64,000 bases of DNA. Origin: Anniella stebbinsi (lineage: Eukaryota > Chordata > Lepidosauria > Squamata > Anniellidae). Location of the stretch: NCBI GenBank assembly GCA_029215795.1, contig JARDYH010000002.1, positions 19,523,001-19,587,000 of the forward strand, read 5' to 3'. Both the position numbers and the translations under genes were made by a program. The notes beneath the pieces were generated by a model. The model made no database searches and was not told where the DNA came from. It worked only from the letters and a program-made list of their open reading frames with translations. This document shows, one piece after another, positions 23,668 to 34,391 of this stretch (the stretch's first letter is position 1; each line of letters opens with the position of its first letter).

Positions 23668-25333
23668 AAACTAGGCTTAAAAATATAGTGCGTTATTTAG
23701 GAGTTAATATTGCAAAAGATTTAGATAGATTAGAAGAAATTAATTTGCTAGCTTGAAAAAACAGATAGGGGAAAAGTTAGAGGCATATAGAAAATTAAAG
23801 CATTCTTGGTTTGGTAGAATAGCGGTTATTAAAATGAAAATATTACCCAAGATTAATTTTTTGTTTAGAATGTTACCTATTAAAATAACGGAAGTAGAGT
23901 TAAAGAGTTGGCAAAATATGATTAATGCTTATTGTAATGGAGATAAAAAAGCAAGGATTAATAAAGGGTTATGGTATAAGACACAAAAGAAAGGACGTCT
24001 GGGACTTCCAAATATAAAGAAGTATTATATTGCTAATCAATTAAGATATGTTGTAAATAGTATAATAGGGGAGGATGATTTGGAATGGTTAGAGACACAA
24101 ACAGGGGAACAAGATTTTAAACTGCAAAATATTTTTTTTGCTAAAATTCAAAAGAAAGATTTGAGAGGACTGGACAACCCGTTGTTGAAAAATATTTAGA
24201 GATCTGGGAGAAAGTTAAAGGGAAGTTAATACCAGGAGATTCTCCTCTTACCCTGTGGTAGCAATGGGAAGCTTCCCAAAGAATTTAAAAGCTGAGTTGG
24301 AAAGGGTTCTGAAGGATCAGAAAATTAGTAAGTTAAGAGATTTGTTAAAAAGTATGACAAACAGGGAGCAAATTGGAGAGTTATTAAGAGGACAAAAGAC
24401 AGCTTGGTTTAAATGTATACAATTGGAACAATGGACACAGAATTGGAAAAAGAAAAATAAGGAATGTAGAGATAATACAAGATTTGAAGATTTAATTGAA
24501 TCAAGAGGAAAGAAGGAAGTAATTAAAACTAGAAAAGGTCTGACTAGCGAAATATATAGAATCCTGACAGAGAAGGCTGAATATCGAGACTCTCTTAAAA
24601 TGATTTGGGAAGATGATTTAAAGGAACAAATTAATGGACAGGACTGGGGGAGGATGTGGGATGCAAGAATGTTAAAGCTTTTGTCGATTAGAATTAAGGA
24701 GAATTATTATAAAACTGTATGGATATGGTATTTAACGCCGGTAAGATTTTATCAGATAGATAAAAAAAGTGTCTAAGAATTGTTGGAGGGGATGTCAGGA
24801 GATTGGAACATATTTTCATATGTGGTGGAGCTGTGAATATGTACAAAAATTTTGGAAAATGGTTTTTAAAGAAATAAGTGAAATAATAGGAAGTAAATTG
24901 GAAGTAAGCCCAAAGTTGGCTCTACTAGCAATATGGGATAAAGAAAATGAGAATATAAGCATGAGGGAATTGATAAACAACCTCCTGGCACCCGTTAGAA
25001 TAATGATAGCAAAGAACTGGAAAGGGCAAGGGTATAAAGAAATATGGGATATGGCACTTAATGATAAGCTAACGTGTAATTTGAAAGTAAAGAGGGGAAT
25101 GTCCAGGAAGAATGATTTTGAAGATATATGGAGTCCTTTTTTGGAATATGTGTTAGGATCGGGGAAGGGGCAAACACCTTCAAAAGATATTTACAATTTT
25201 GGAAGGATGTATAATGGAATATATGTAGGTCTCCTGGGGGGGGAGGGAGCACGGGGGGTATGAAGGCTGTTAGTTTTGTATTGTATTTTATATTATGTTA
25301 TTTTGTTTTAAGTTGAAAATAAAAAAAAATATT
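23668..25333 (+). mobile_element. L1 retrotransposon, 5'-truncated, with 18-bp target duplication
   Basis: The insert holds only the ORF2 C-terminal part and 3' UTR, and ends in a G-rich/AATAAAAAAAAATATT tail. The 18-mer AAAAAAAATTCTAAAATT occurs immediately before (23650-23667) and after it (25334-25351), a classic target-site duplication. The G-rich stretch CTGGGGGGGGAGGGAGC in the 3' UTR matches the complement seen in the third L1 copy. Confidence 0.9.
23680..25263 (+). pseudogene. L1 ORF2 C-terminal fragment, frameshifted
   Basis: ORF2 encodes the endonuclease/reverse transcriptase of L1; only its C-terminal third is present. Three successive open stretches in three different frames (23753-24199, 24255-24776, 24769-25263) give the conserved order: the region after the catalytic core (GRLGLPNIKKYYIANQLRY), a lysine-rich middle, then the zinc-knuckle-like CX3CX7HX4C segment (CWRGCQEIGTYFHMWWSC) and the C-terminal tail. 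A short internal deletion near residue GQGYKEIW removes about seven residues compared with the 48.9-kb copy. At least two frameshifts make it non-functional, and no catalytic domain remains. Confidence 0.88.
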
Positions 25334-25340
25334 AAAAAAA

Positions 25341-25990
25341 ATTCTAAAATTCAAGGCATGAACCAATCTGCTTTCAACTTGGCATGGCTAAAGCCTTACT
25401 TAAGAGGTACCATGGTGCCAAATTTCATCTCTTCATCTTTACTTTCTTTCTTTTTTTTAATGTACTGCTCAAGGCCCTAGACCCCAAAGAGGAGTATTGG
25501 GTTTGAAGTTTTAAAAATTCCTAAAACTCAAGGCATAAACAGATCTGCTTCCAACTTGGCATGGCTCAATCCCTACTTAAGAGCTACCATGCTGTCAAGT
25601 TTCATCCCTTTATCTTTAAAAATGATGGAATTGTAAGCATTTTAGTTAATTTAAAACATTAAATTGAAGTTTTAAACATTTCTAAAAATCAAGGGATGAA
25701 CGGATCTGCTTCCAACTTGGCATGGCTAAATCCCTACTTCAGAGCTACCATGCTGTCAAGTTTCATCCCTTTATCTTTAATTTCATTTTTTAAACTTGTA
25801 CTGCTCAAGGTCCTGGACCCCAAAGAGATTTCTGTTTGAACTTTAAAAAATTCCTAAAAATCAAAGCATGAACGGATCTGCTTCATACTTGGCATAGCTA
25901 TATCCCTACTTAAGAGCTACCATGATGCCAGGTTTCATCTCTTTATCTTTAAAAATGAGGGAGATGCAAGATTTTGGTTGATTTATTCAT
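25341..25990 (+). repeat. tandem array of four ~170-bp units
   Basis: Each unit opens with TTCTAAAA(C/A)TCAAGGCATGA and continues through GATCTGCTTCCAACTTGGCA and ATCCCTACTTAAGAGCTACC to CATCCCTTTATCTTTAAAAA. The shared TCAA(G/A)G core starts at 25351, 25528, 25689 and 25861, giving spacings of 177, 161 and 172. Units 1 and 3 end in an extra TGTACTGCTCAAGG block. The same unit occurs, inverted, inside the transposon at 61046-61689. Confidence 0.85.
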
Positions 25991-26125
25991 GTTAAAAGTG
26001 AGTTCAACACATAACACTAGGTTTGATTTTATATTGGATGTCAAGATGGTATAACATTCTGGCTGACGCTGGCTTGGTCGTCAACTGTATAATATCCAGT
26101 CATCCATTACACAAAGCCATGAAAT
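25991..26125. other. unassigned spacer
   Basis: Sequence between the tandem array and the left arm of the inverted duplication; nothing recognisable. Confidence 0.4.
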
Positions 26126-26510
26126 TCATTAAACAAAAAACCTACGGTTTACAAAAACAATGTTAAGGCTCTACAGATTCCAACCAAGCACCAAAAAGTA
26201 GGGAAATTGGGAGTTAAGGCTCACAAGCCTTAACGCCACATCCTCTCTAAGGAGGCAGAAAGTGCAAGTGAAATTCTCATTCTCCCAAAGCAGATAAACC
26301 ATGAGGACAGGGTGGGGAATATGATATGCAGAGGTGACTGAGGGGTTGTGGAAAACTGATCACGAACAACTTAGGGCCACCTACTTCTCTTTTTTTGTTT
26401 AGAGCAGCCCTTCCCCAACCTGGTGCCCTCCAAAGGTGTTGGACTACAACTCCCATCATTGCAAGTCAGTATGTCCCATGGTCAGGAATGCTGGGACTTG
26501 TCATCTCAAA
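26126..26510 (+). repeat. inverted duplication, left arm
   Basis: Matches 27557-27936 in reverse complement with about five substitutions over roughly 345 aligned bases, plus one replaced block near 26385-26412. The arm begins at TCATTAAACAAAAAACCTAC and ends inside a family-E palindrome at TTGTCATCTCAAA, so its borders do not coincide with transposon ends. Confidence 0.9.
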
Positions 26511-26537
26511 CACCTGGAGGGCAGCAGGATGGCGAAT
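26403..26537. repeat. palindromic MITE (family E)
   Basis: CAGCCCTTCCCCAACCTGGT through TTGGACTACAACTCCCATCA, then a complementary arm GGAATGCTGGGACTTGTCAT ending in ACACCTGGAGGGCAGCAGG. Close to full length. The inverted-duplication border falls inside it. Confidence 0.75.
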
Positions 26538-26794
26538 GCTGTTCCATACCCTTACCAAATACAGGGTCTGCCCAATACTTTTCTCTCTCACACATCTCAC
26601 ATATAGCAGCACTCTTGACAACAAAAGTCAATATCCTACCGTTCAAAGAACCAATGTTTTTTTCTTAAAATGTATTTATAAAAAATATACTGTTCACTCC
26701 CCACAATCCCTCCACAATACATCATCTCATCAAAGCAACAGTGGAGCAGAAGAGGTTTAGTTTGGCTGTCTTGAACACCTTTCAGATGAGATTA

Positions 26795-26875
26795 GTTTGC
26801 AATCCTATACCTCTTGGGAGAATGCCCTAGTGAATTCAGTGGCACTGGCTTCTGAGAAGACTTGTATAGGAGTCA
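26795..26875. repeat. short palindromic element (family M)
   Basis: TGCAATCCTATACCTCTTGG at the left and GACTTGTATAGGAGTC at the right, with CAGTGGCACTGGCTTCTGAG between. The design is shared with fragments at 35.5, 39.55 and 48.57 kb. Confidence 0.45.
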
Positions 26876-26884
26876 ACCTTCTCC

Positions 26885-26940
26885 AGCATGGTGCTGTCCA
26901 GATGTGTTGCACTGTAACTCCCATGTTATGTGTTATGGGG
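26885..26940. repeat. palindromic MITE half-copy (family E)
   Basis: CCAGCATGGTGCTGTCCAGA then TGTGTTGCACTGTAACTCCC; only one arm is present. Confidence 0.5.
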
Positions 26941-27399
26941 AAGACAAAAATCAAGTTATGCTTAATTTTAAAATAATACTTACGCATGAAAGTATTAGGT
27001 GGTAGCTCTGTCTTTGATCTCACACTGCTGAACAAGTAAGAGAAATTCTTTATCTGATATTCAAGAAACAGACATCCTATGCCATGTGTTGAAAACTAAT
27101 GTTGATGTCTGAAGGGCTATCTGAATTAGATATTCAAGATTCATTCATTGTTGTTTCATTTGGTTTTGACAGTTTATTTAAAGTGATGCAGCTCTTTTGT
27201 AGTTCCTTGATTGATCACATATCTTAATGCTGGAAAACATCATACTTTAGTACAAATGTGGGCAGAAAATAGATCTATCCTGATGATTTAGACATCAACT
27301 CACGGTATTCCTGATAACTGCCCATATTGATAGGGGCTTTTACAAGTTGAATTCCAAAACATCTGGAGATCTACATTCTGCCTGCCCTTGTTCTTGAAC

Positions 27400-27460
27400 A
27401 ACATTCCCCAACCTGGTGCCTGTCAGATGTGTTGGGTTGCAACTCTCAACATAAGGAGAT
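27400..27460. repeat. palindromic MITE half-copy (family E)
   Basis: ATTCCCCAACCTGGTGCCTG then TCAGATGTGTTGGGTTGCAA; one arm only. It is joined to the diverged third copy of the duplicated segment. Confidence 0.55.
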
Positions 27461-27462
27461 GC

Positions 27463-27548
27463 TCTAAGAAATGAGAAGTAGCTGGTCCTAAGTTGTTCAT
27501 TATCATTTCCCATAACCCCACAGTCACCTCTGCAGATCAAATTGCATA
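27463..27548 (+). repeat. older, diverged copy of the duplicated segment
   Basis: ATGAGAAGTAGCTGGTCCTA, AGTTGTTCATTATCATTTCC and CAGTCACCTCTGCAGATCAA align with the right arm's TAGGTGGCCCTAAGTTGTTC and CAGTCACCTCTGCATATCAT. It is clearly more diverged than the two recent arms and lies in the spacer between them. Confidence 0.7.
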
Positions 27549-27556
27549 TCTAGATT

Positions 27557-27936
27557 TTTGAGATGACAAGTCCCAGCATTCCTGACCATGGGACATACTG
27601 ACTTGCAATGGTGGGAGTTGTAGTCCAACACCTTTGGAGGGCACCAGGTTGGGGTAGCCCTAAGTTGTTCGTGATCAGTAGGTGGCCCTAAGTTGTTCGT
27701 GATCAGTTTTCCACAACCCCTCAGTCACCTCTGCATATCATATTCTCCACCCTGTCCTCATGGTTTATCTGCTTTGGGAGAATGAGAATTTCACTTGCAC
27801 TTTCTGCCTCCTTAGGGAGGATGTGGCATTAAGGCTTGTGAGCCTTAACTCCCAATTCCCCTACTTTTTGGTGCTTGGTTGGAATCTGTAGAGCCTTAAC
27901 ATTGTTTTTGTAAACCGTAGGTTTTTTGTTTAATGA
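27557..27936 (-). repeat. inverted duplication, right arm
   Basis: Reverse complement of 26126-26510 at about 98 percent identity by eye. Near 27655-27690 the phrase CCCTAAGTTGTTCGTGATCAG is present twice in a row. This replaces the stretch TTCTCTTTTTTTGTTTAGAG of the other arm, as expected of a template switch during copying. Confidence 0.9.
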
Positions 27937-27942
27937 TATAGA

Positions 27943-28040
27943 ATATGTAACAAAGAAGCTTGTGGTACCTTAAAATTGAACCAATCTATCTTGGTATAGT
28001 TTTGTGAACTCTAATCCACTTCAGATGCATGAAATGTTAT
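27943..28040 (-). repeat. dispersed repeat (family P)
   Basis: On the plus strand it reads TAACAAAGAAGCTTGTGGTA, CCTTAAAATTGAACC and CTAATCCACTTCAGATGCAT, the complement of the block order seen at 19.4 and 52.3 kb. Confidence 0.6.
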
Positions 28041-28051
28041 TCTTATGCCTA

Positions 28052-28226
28052 ATCCACACCAAGCAGGATATTGCACTATGAAAGCAGTATATAAAAGGTA
28101 GGAGCCACACTACTGCTTTATAGCAATATTGAAGTGCACTGACAACTATAGCTTTCATAGTGCTATATCCTGCTTGGTGTGGCTCCTGCCTTTTATATGC
28201 CGCTTTCATAGTGCTATATCCTGCTT
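28052..28226. repeat. compound palindrome with a direct repeat
   Basis: CCACACCAAGCAGGATATTG and CACTATGAAAGCAGTATATA occur at the left. Their complements, CTTTCATAGTGCTATATCCTG and CTTGGTGTGGCTCC, occur at the right, where CTTTCATAGTGCTATATCCT is present twice (about 28150 and 28203). The region can fold into more than one long hairpin. Confidence 0.75.
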
Positions 28227-28269
28227 AAGCCTTAGTTGGCTTATGTAGGAACGTATGTATCCCCCCCAT

Positions 28270-28270
28270 T

Positions 28271-28304
<34 letters not shown>

Positions 28305-28312
28305 GCACACAC
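28270..28312. repeat. (TC)n(AC)n compound microsatellite
   Basis: TC units pass directly into AC units. Confidence 0.9.
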
Positions 28313-28605
28313 GTGTACAGAGAAAATAATTGTAAGCAGTAGGGTCAAACAACAATACAATGCAAAGAAGTACAGTTTGTGACAATTCTAAGTAAAGCTT
28401 GAGATAGCAAAACAGCTTGAGATAATTCATGACAGCTGTAATTGGTGATAATGCTAGCACGATTGTGTTAAGTTAATTAAAATCTCCAGATGGACAGGAA
28501 ACCATTATCTTGATTCAAGCCTAAACAGATAGAATCAAATTTCTTGAGAAGTTCTAATGCAGCACTTTCACCCTGTAGTCTCCCTTTGAAATTTATTTGT
28601 TGGTG

Positions 28606-29235
28606 TCATAAGAACATAAGGAGTGCCATGCTTGATCAGACTGAGGGCCCATCTAGTCCAGCATTCTGTTCACACAGTGGCCAACCATCTGTCGACCACA
28701 GACCAACAAAGCAGGACATGGTGCAACCTCCCACCCATGTTCCCCAGCAACTGGTACACACAGGCTTACTGCCTCAGATACTGGAGGTAGCACATAATCA
28801 TCAGGGCTAGTAGCCATTGATAGCTTTCTTCTCCTGGAATTTATCCAACCCCCATTTAAAGCCATCCAAATTGGTGGCCATCACCACATCTTGTGGTAGC
28901 AAAATCCATAGTTTAACTATGTGCTGTGTGAAGAAGTGCTTCCTTTTATTTGTCCTGAATCTCCCATCAATCAGCTTCATGGGATGACTCCAGATTCTAG
29001 TATTATGGGCGAGGAAGAAAAATGTCTCCCTATCCATTCTCCACACCATTCATAATTTTGTACCTATCTATCATATCTCCCCTTAGCCGCCTGTTTTCCA
29101 AGCTAAACAATCCCAGCTGTTGTAACCTTTCCTCATAGGGGAGATGCTCCAGCCCCTTAATAATTTTAGTTGCCCTTTCCTGAACTTTTTCCAGCTCAGT
29201 CACAACAATTTTCAGGGCATAAGTAGAGTCTCCCA
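28606..29235 (-). mobile_element. CR1-type LINE, 3' fragment
   Basis: Read on the minus strand, the 5' part codes for the last portion of the reverse-transcriptase ORF, with [20 protein letters not shown] then [20 protein letters not shown], a stretch typical of the CR1/Jockey-type C-terminus. A FRTNKRKHFFTQHIVKLW segment follows, then the 3' UTR, which ends in the tail complementary to CATAAGAACATAAGGAGTGC. The coding part is short and interrupted, so it is a dead fragment. The copy at 52.8 kb is its closest relative in the window. Confidence 0.88.
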
Positions 29236-29559
29236 AGAGACTGAAAAGATCTTTCGTTGTTATCTGAATGTAGCCATTTCTGATGTCAGATGTGGGTCTA
29301 TTTAGCCTAATGTGGGTCTATGTAGCCTCATGTAGAAAGTCGAAGTGTATTACTTGCAGGTGATATATCACACTGACCGACAAGCAGGTGAATAAGCGCC
29401 TGACATTGGGGATTATGTTATCAGGACTAGAAGCAGAGTACCACCTTCTCACACATGAATTTATCTGCCAGATGAATGTAACTTCCAAAATCCTGCTCCA
29501 CATTCTGAGGTACATTTGACTGGAATGCCGGATAGAGCTCTTTCAATAGCAGCACACAG

Positions 29560-29618
29560 ATTATGCCCCTACCCAGAAGTAAACTGCCCAGAGAGCTTCG
29601 GCTATGAGGCAGAATAGA

Positions 29619-29661
<43 letters not shown>

Positions 29662-29674
29662 TAATAATAATAAT
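29560..29674 (+). repeat. retroposon 3' tail ending in (AAT)n
   Basis: AAACTGCCCAGAGAGCTTCG, GCTATGAGGCAGAATAGAAA, then about 18 AAT units. The preceding sequence is the common reptile tail with a CAGAGAGCTTCGG core. Confidence 0.7.
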
Positions 29675-29875
29675 GAGAGAGGCTCACCCAGCCTCATCTT
29701 TGCTGGCCTCTAGGTATATACTGAAAACATGATTATTTTGCCAGGCCTTAGGGTGGCCATGTGTCTTCTTTCAGAGGACAGTCCTCTATTTGAAGGGCTG
29801 CCAGAGCACTGTCCTGTTTGAAGGCTTCCTCTAGATGAAGGGCTGGCCAGTCCAAGTTCAATAAAAACATGGTAA

Positions 29876-30955
29876 CTTAAGAAGAGAATTGGAAGGGTTA
29901 TTGAGGGGGAAAAAAATAATTAAAGTGAAAGAATGGATGAAGAGAATGGTTAATAAAAAGCAAATAGAAGAAGTTTTAAGAGGACAAAAAAACTTATGGT
30001 TTAAGTGTATACAATTGGAACAATGGACACAGAAATGGAAAAAGAAAAATAAGGAATGTAGAAAGGAAACAAGATTTGAAAAGTTAATTGACTCAAGAGA
30101 GAAGGAGGTGGAAAATAAAAGTAAAAAAGGTATAGTAAGTGAAATATATAATATATTGTTAGAGGAGGGGGAGCAACAAGAAATTTTGAAAGCATTCTGG
30201 GAAGAAGATTTAGCAAAACAAATTACTGAGGATAACTGGAGGAAGATATGGCAATTAAGAACTTTAAAGTTGTTATCAATAAGGATAAAAGAAAATCATT
30301 ATAAAATAATTTGGAGATGGTATCTCACTCCGTAAGACTACATCAGACAGATAAGAAAATTTCAATGTTATGTTGGAGGGGTTGTCAGGAAGTGGGGACA
30401 TATTTCCATATGTGGTGGACATGTGAGTATGTACAAAAATTTTAGAAAGAGTTTTTAAAGAAATAAGTGAAATATTGGCTAATCAAGTAGCGCAAATCCA
30501 AATTTAGCTTTACTTTCGATGTTTGATAAAGTATATGGGAATAAAAATATAAGAGAACTGATAAACAGCCTCCTGACACCGGCTAGATTAATGATAGCGA
30601 AGAATTGGAAAATACAAGGGAATTATAGCATAGAAGAATGGTATAAGGGGTGTGTGGGATATTGCAATTAATGACAGACTAACATGTAAAATGAAAGTTA
30701 GGATGGGATTATCCAAAAAGAATGATTTTGATAGTATTTGGGGACCATTTTTAGATTATGTTTTAATAAAGGGGAGAGGCTGTACGCCTTCAAAAGAATC
30801 TTTGCAATTTTGGAAAAATGTATAATATATTAGAGTAATGAAGGTCTCAAGGGTAGGGGAGCACGGGGGGGATGTTAAGGTTTGTTTATGTATTATGTTT
30901 ATTTTATGTTTGTTATATGTTGAAATAATAAATAAAATTTTAAAAACAAACAAAC
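29876..30955 (+). mobile_element. L1 retrotransposon, 5'-truncated, older copy
   Basis: Homologous to the L1 at 23.67 kb from the lysine-rich ORF2 segment to the 3' end, including the GAGCACGGGGGGGAT block and a terminal AATAAATAAAATTTTAAAAA tail. No convincing target duplication is visible. It is a different, more diverged subfamily member. Confidence 0.85.
29889..30830 (+). pseudogene. L1 ORF2 C-terminal fragment, decayed
   Basis: The first 148 codons (29889-30335) are open and contain GQKNLWFKCIQLEQWTQKWK and the conserved LRTLKLLSIRIKENHYKIIW. After a stop and frame change, the knuckle segment CWRGCQEVGTYFHMWWTC (CX3CX7HX4C) is still readable near 30373-30426 but is followed by a stop (KF*). 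Several further lesions follow. No reverse-transcriptase or endonuclease core remains, so it cannot be functional. Confidence 0.85.
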
Positions 30956-31049
30956 GTAAAGAACCATCAGAAGGAAGAGCAAAAAGACCTTGAAGTTGCC
31001 CATCAACTGTGCCTGGACACCAGACTAAACAAGGTACACGGGTCACCTG

Positions 31050-31727
31050 GTCACAGTCTTCTACACTGTGGGAAGAGGTACTGATTTTCCATTTAAAACA
31101 TAATAATTATTACTAAATTTGCATCTAGACATGTATTGGCGTGTACACATTTTAAGCAAGTGGGTGTCCTCTTTTTTGGCATTTCACAAGTGGCCACCTG
31201 CCTTTGATTTCAACAAAACTTTACCCTTGCTACTCAGTTTGGATTTATCCAGTGCCATCTTTTCTTACTAGTGTAAATCCTGTATTGCCACGGGGGCTAG
31301 TAGTCTGGGAATGATTGGATAAAAATATGGTTTTCTCTCTCTTCTCCCTCCCTTTTGTTTTTCTCTTTCTTCTCCTGCTCTTTCTCCTCAGGTTCTCTTT
31401 CTCCTCCTCTAACAATCACCAACTGACTTTGCTTCAGCCCCTTTCCTACATTCTGTGTCTGTCCTTTCATTACCCCAGCAGTCTAAGAGCTCACAGGAGT
31501 ACGGATTATTTCAGTACATGCAATGTGGGGCATATGCATTAACCTCCCCTTTGCCTCATCCCTCTCCCTTCCCAAGCTGCCCAAAGCTTGAGCTTTGAAC
31601 TTTTTCAAAGTTTCAACATTTCCTGCATGTCTATACTGCTCAAGCTTCGGTTTAAAACAAAAATGAGCAAGATCGGCCTGGTAGACCTCTAGTTATAAAC
31701 CTTACACTGCTGTATTCCTGTATAAGC
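31050..31727. other. unassigned sequence with pyrimidine-rich tract
   Basis: A CT-rich stretch lies at about 31328-31415. Otherwise nothing recognisable. Confidence 0.4.
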
Positions 31728-32245
31728 TTGGTATTTATTATTGGCACTTCTGTACTAGTTTATTGGCTAAAAAGCCATCAAGGCACTGTGCAAAATTTAA
31801 AACAATAAAACCTCACCAGAATAAAAAACAAGAACAATAAAGGCACTAAAACATTAAAAACTGCAGATTTTAAAAGGCTAAATTAAAAGATTGTCTTTAC
31901 ACCCTTTCTAAAGGCACAGAGAGTGGGAACCCAACATAGTTCTTCAGTAAGCGCATTCCATAGTTTGGAAACAACACAGGAAAAAAGCCTTTCCTGCGTG
32001 CCTGACCAACGGGCTTCTGTGGATAATGGTGCCCTCAAAAGGGTGTCTCCTACAGAACAGAACACCTGGGCAGGTTCATAGCAAGACAGGTCGTCCCTTA
32101 AATAGCCAGGTGTTTTTTTTATGTGCCCGTTATTATATTGTTGTTTTATGTTGAGTTGTATTCTATGAATGGTTGTTGTAAGCCAACTTGGGGGGCTTTG
32201 GGGCTGAAAGGTGATACTCAAATCTTTAAAAATAAATAAATTAAA
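31728..32245 (+). repeat. dispersed retroposon-like repeat (family D) with 3' tail
   Basis: An AT-rich start, then AGTAAGCGCATTCCATAGTT, AGGAAAAAAGCCTTTCCTGC and CACCTGGGCAGGTTCATAGC. The tail GTAAGCCAACTTGGGGGGCT, then GGGGCTGAAAGGTG, ends in AAAAATAAATAAATT. This is the longest copy of the family here. Confidence 0.5.
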
Positions 32246-34391
32246 CTAGATCCCGTAATAGCATCACCCGAATGAATATACAGACAAAGTTAGAATCTGG
32301 GGTTGCTGCAGGATCTGATCCCTAGGTTTCTGTTTTTGTTACGCGGCCTCTGTTGGATGTTAGTGAACAGCTATGTTCATGTAGCGGGCTGTTATTAAGA
32401 AACGGCAAACTGTCCACCTATGAGAGGGAAGCTATCATTGTCGGAGTGGTCTGTAGATCACAGACAAAATGTTGAAGTAGTTTTAGCTGGAAGCTGTCGC
32501 AGACACTTTCTCTTCTGGGCCTGTCCTGTAGTAGCCTTGCTGATCGGCTTTTTCACTTCATTGGATGGGTGTTGTGTTGTCATGCAGGCATTTCTTAAAA
32601 ATACAATGTCTACATAATGAAGTGAAAAAGCAGAAAGAAAAACCAAACATTGAATGAATGTGGGGAAATGCAGTTACAGGTACTTAAAATTTGCTTATAC
32701 TTTGAAATGAAGATTAAAAGGGATGAGTCAAAGGCCTTACAAGAAAATGGGCTTTGAAGAGGGATATGAAAAAAGAAAGGTGGCACCATGTAAATATTCG
32801 CTCTGTACAAGGCAGAAAAATCAAGAACTAAAAGACAACCTTAAAATAAGGCTGGAGAAAGGTCCTATATTTTTCCAGAGAGCGGAAGAAGGTTTGAAGG
32901 AGGGAATCTTGGAAATGCCTCAAATGACTTCCAGCTCCCTTCAAAAGCATTGTCTGTCTCCAACCCAAGAAAAAAAGAGGCTTTTTACCCAAGCTCCTAA
33001 TCTTGTGATAAAGAGCAATACCAGAGACTAGTCTTCCATCAGTAATTTCTCTATTATTGGGTAGGTAAAGAAGAAAAGCGTTGCAGGGGCCAGCATCTGC
33101 AGGAATGTCAGAGAAATCCGCAATGGGTTCAAATGAATTGGATTTTTATGAATCCCACCTGTGGATTCTGCAGCAGACTGGCTTTTCCCAAGTCAGGCAA
33201 ATTCCATGGACCTGCAGACCAATTTTCACTCGGGGTGGGTGGGTTGGCGCTAATTCACATTAGTGCAAGTGTGAAATAGCACTAATATGTATTAGTGCAA
33301 ATCGAATGAAAATGTGGTTTTAAAAAATCCAATTCCGTCAACGAGCAGACAACGGAACAAAAGACGCCTGACCATCTGCGAAACACAGGCAGAACAGATT
33401 TAAGAAAATCCATACATCTCTTGGTATCTGCTAGATTTTTACCAATTGCAGGTAACACTGACTGTTGAGCTGGTTAATCCTTAGACAGGAAGATAAAAAG
33501 CTGGCTCAGACAGTATGATACTGTACAGATTTCAGACTTGAAGGTTTAGTTCCGCCTGTTATTTATAAGGAATTGGAGAGGGAGATGCACCCAAAACCAA
33601 AACAAACCCCCCCCAAAAACACAGCTAGAATTGATAAGGAACAGGAAAAACCTACATCTGACAGCAGCAATCATCTTCCTGACTTAAAACCTAGCAGCAA
33701 CAAAGGAGAAACATCACAAGACATTAAATTCCTTCACATCTCTCAACTTCTTCCTTCCATTTGATTTACAATAAAAATTGATATATTGTTCTGGAATAGT
33801 ACGTATTAATAGGGACCAACATTTTGGGGGAGGAGAGGGAGAAGCTGTCCGTCTGTCCTGTTCAAAGTGTGATGCAATAAAATGGCAGATCCAATGCCTT
33901 AAATCAAAGCGTTTAACAAAACAACTAAGGTAATTCCCTATTCAAAAAGCAATGTTTCACCTTGGTCGTTTTGGAACCTGAAACAAATGCATTCAAAATG
34001 GTCTCACACAGAGAGAGAAATTATGCACACATCCTTACTGAGCAAGCTAGCCATACTTTCAGTTTGTTAAGCAGATTGCTGTTTTTGAATGGTCTGAACA
34101 GAGGAAAACTTTGTGGCGAAGACAGCATACTTTTCCTTCCCCCAACTAAAGCTGATGATATAATAATACACACGCACACATGTGTGTACGACAAAAACTT
34201 AAGTTTGTGTCTGAGATGCACAAAGCCAAACTACATGCTATGTTAATCGCTTCAAGTATAGCCTAGGACTTTTTTTTTGTTTACTCTAGTGTAAATGCAT
34301 GCAGCCCAAATCTGGATCTGGGAGGAGAGGATTAAGCCCTCTATTTAGCGACAGTACCCAAATTAATGTTATAATCCCATAAGGAAACAAA
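32246..34391. other. unassigned sequence
   Basis: The 102-codon frame at 32723-33031 and the 63-codon frame at 33573-33764 show no domain. Neither has a recognisable promoter, splice or polyadenylation context, so I do not call them genes. Confidence 0.4.

Noticed and set aside
23572..25990. CRISPR-like array of repeats
   Set aside because: The ~170-bp units are adjacent with no unique spacers, the host is a vertebrate, and the units match the interior of a DNA transposon.
29747..29860. Possible family-J transposon end (GGGTGGCCATGTGTC)
   Set aside because: Only the first dozen bases and scattered GTCCTC words match; no right end could be found, so it was not annotated.
32500..32600. Possible family-P fragment
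   Set aside because: Only a loose resemblance (TTCATTGGATGGGTG) without the conserved block order.
32723..33031. 102-codon lysine/glutamate-rich frame
   Set aside because: Composition follows the local A/G-rich DNA; no homology or gene context can be stated.
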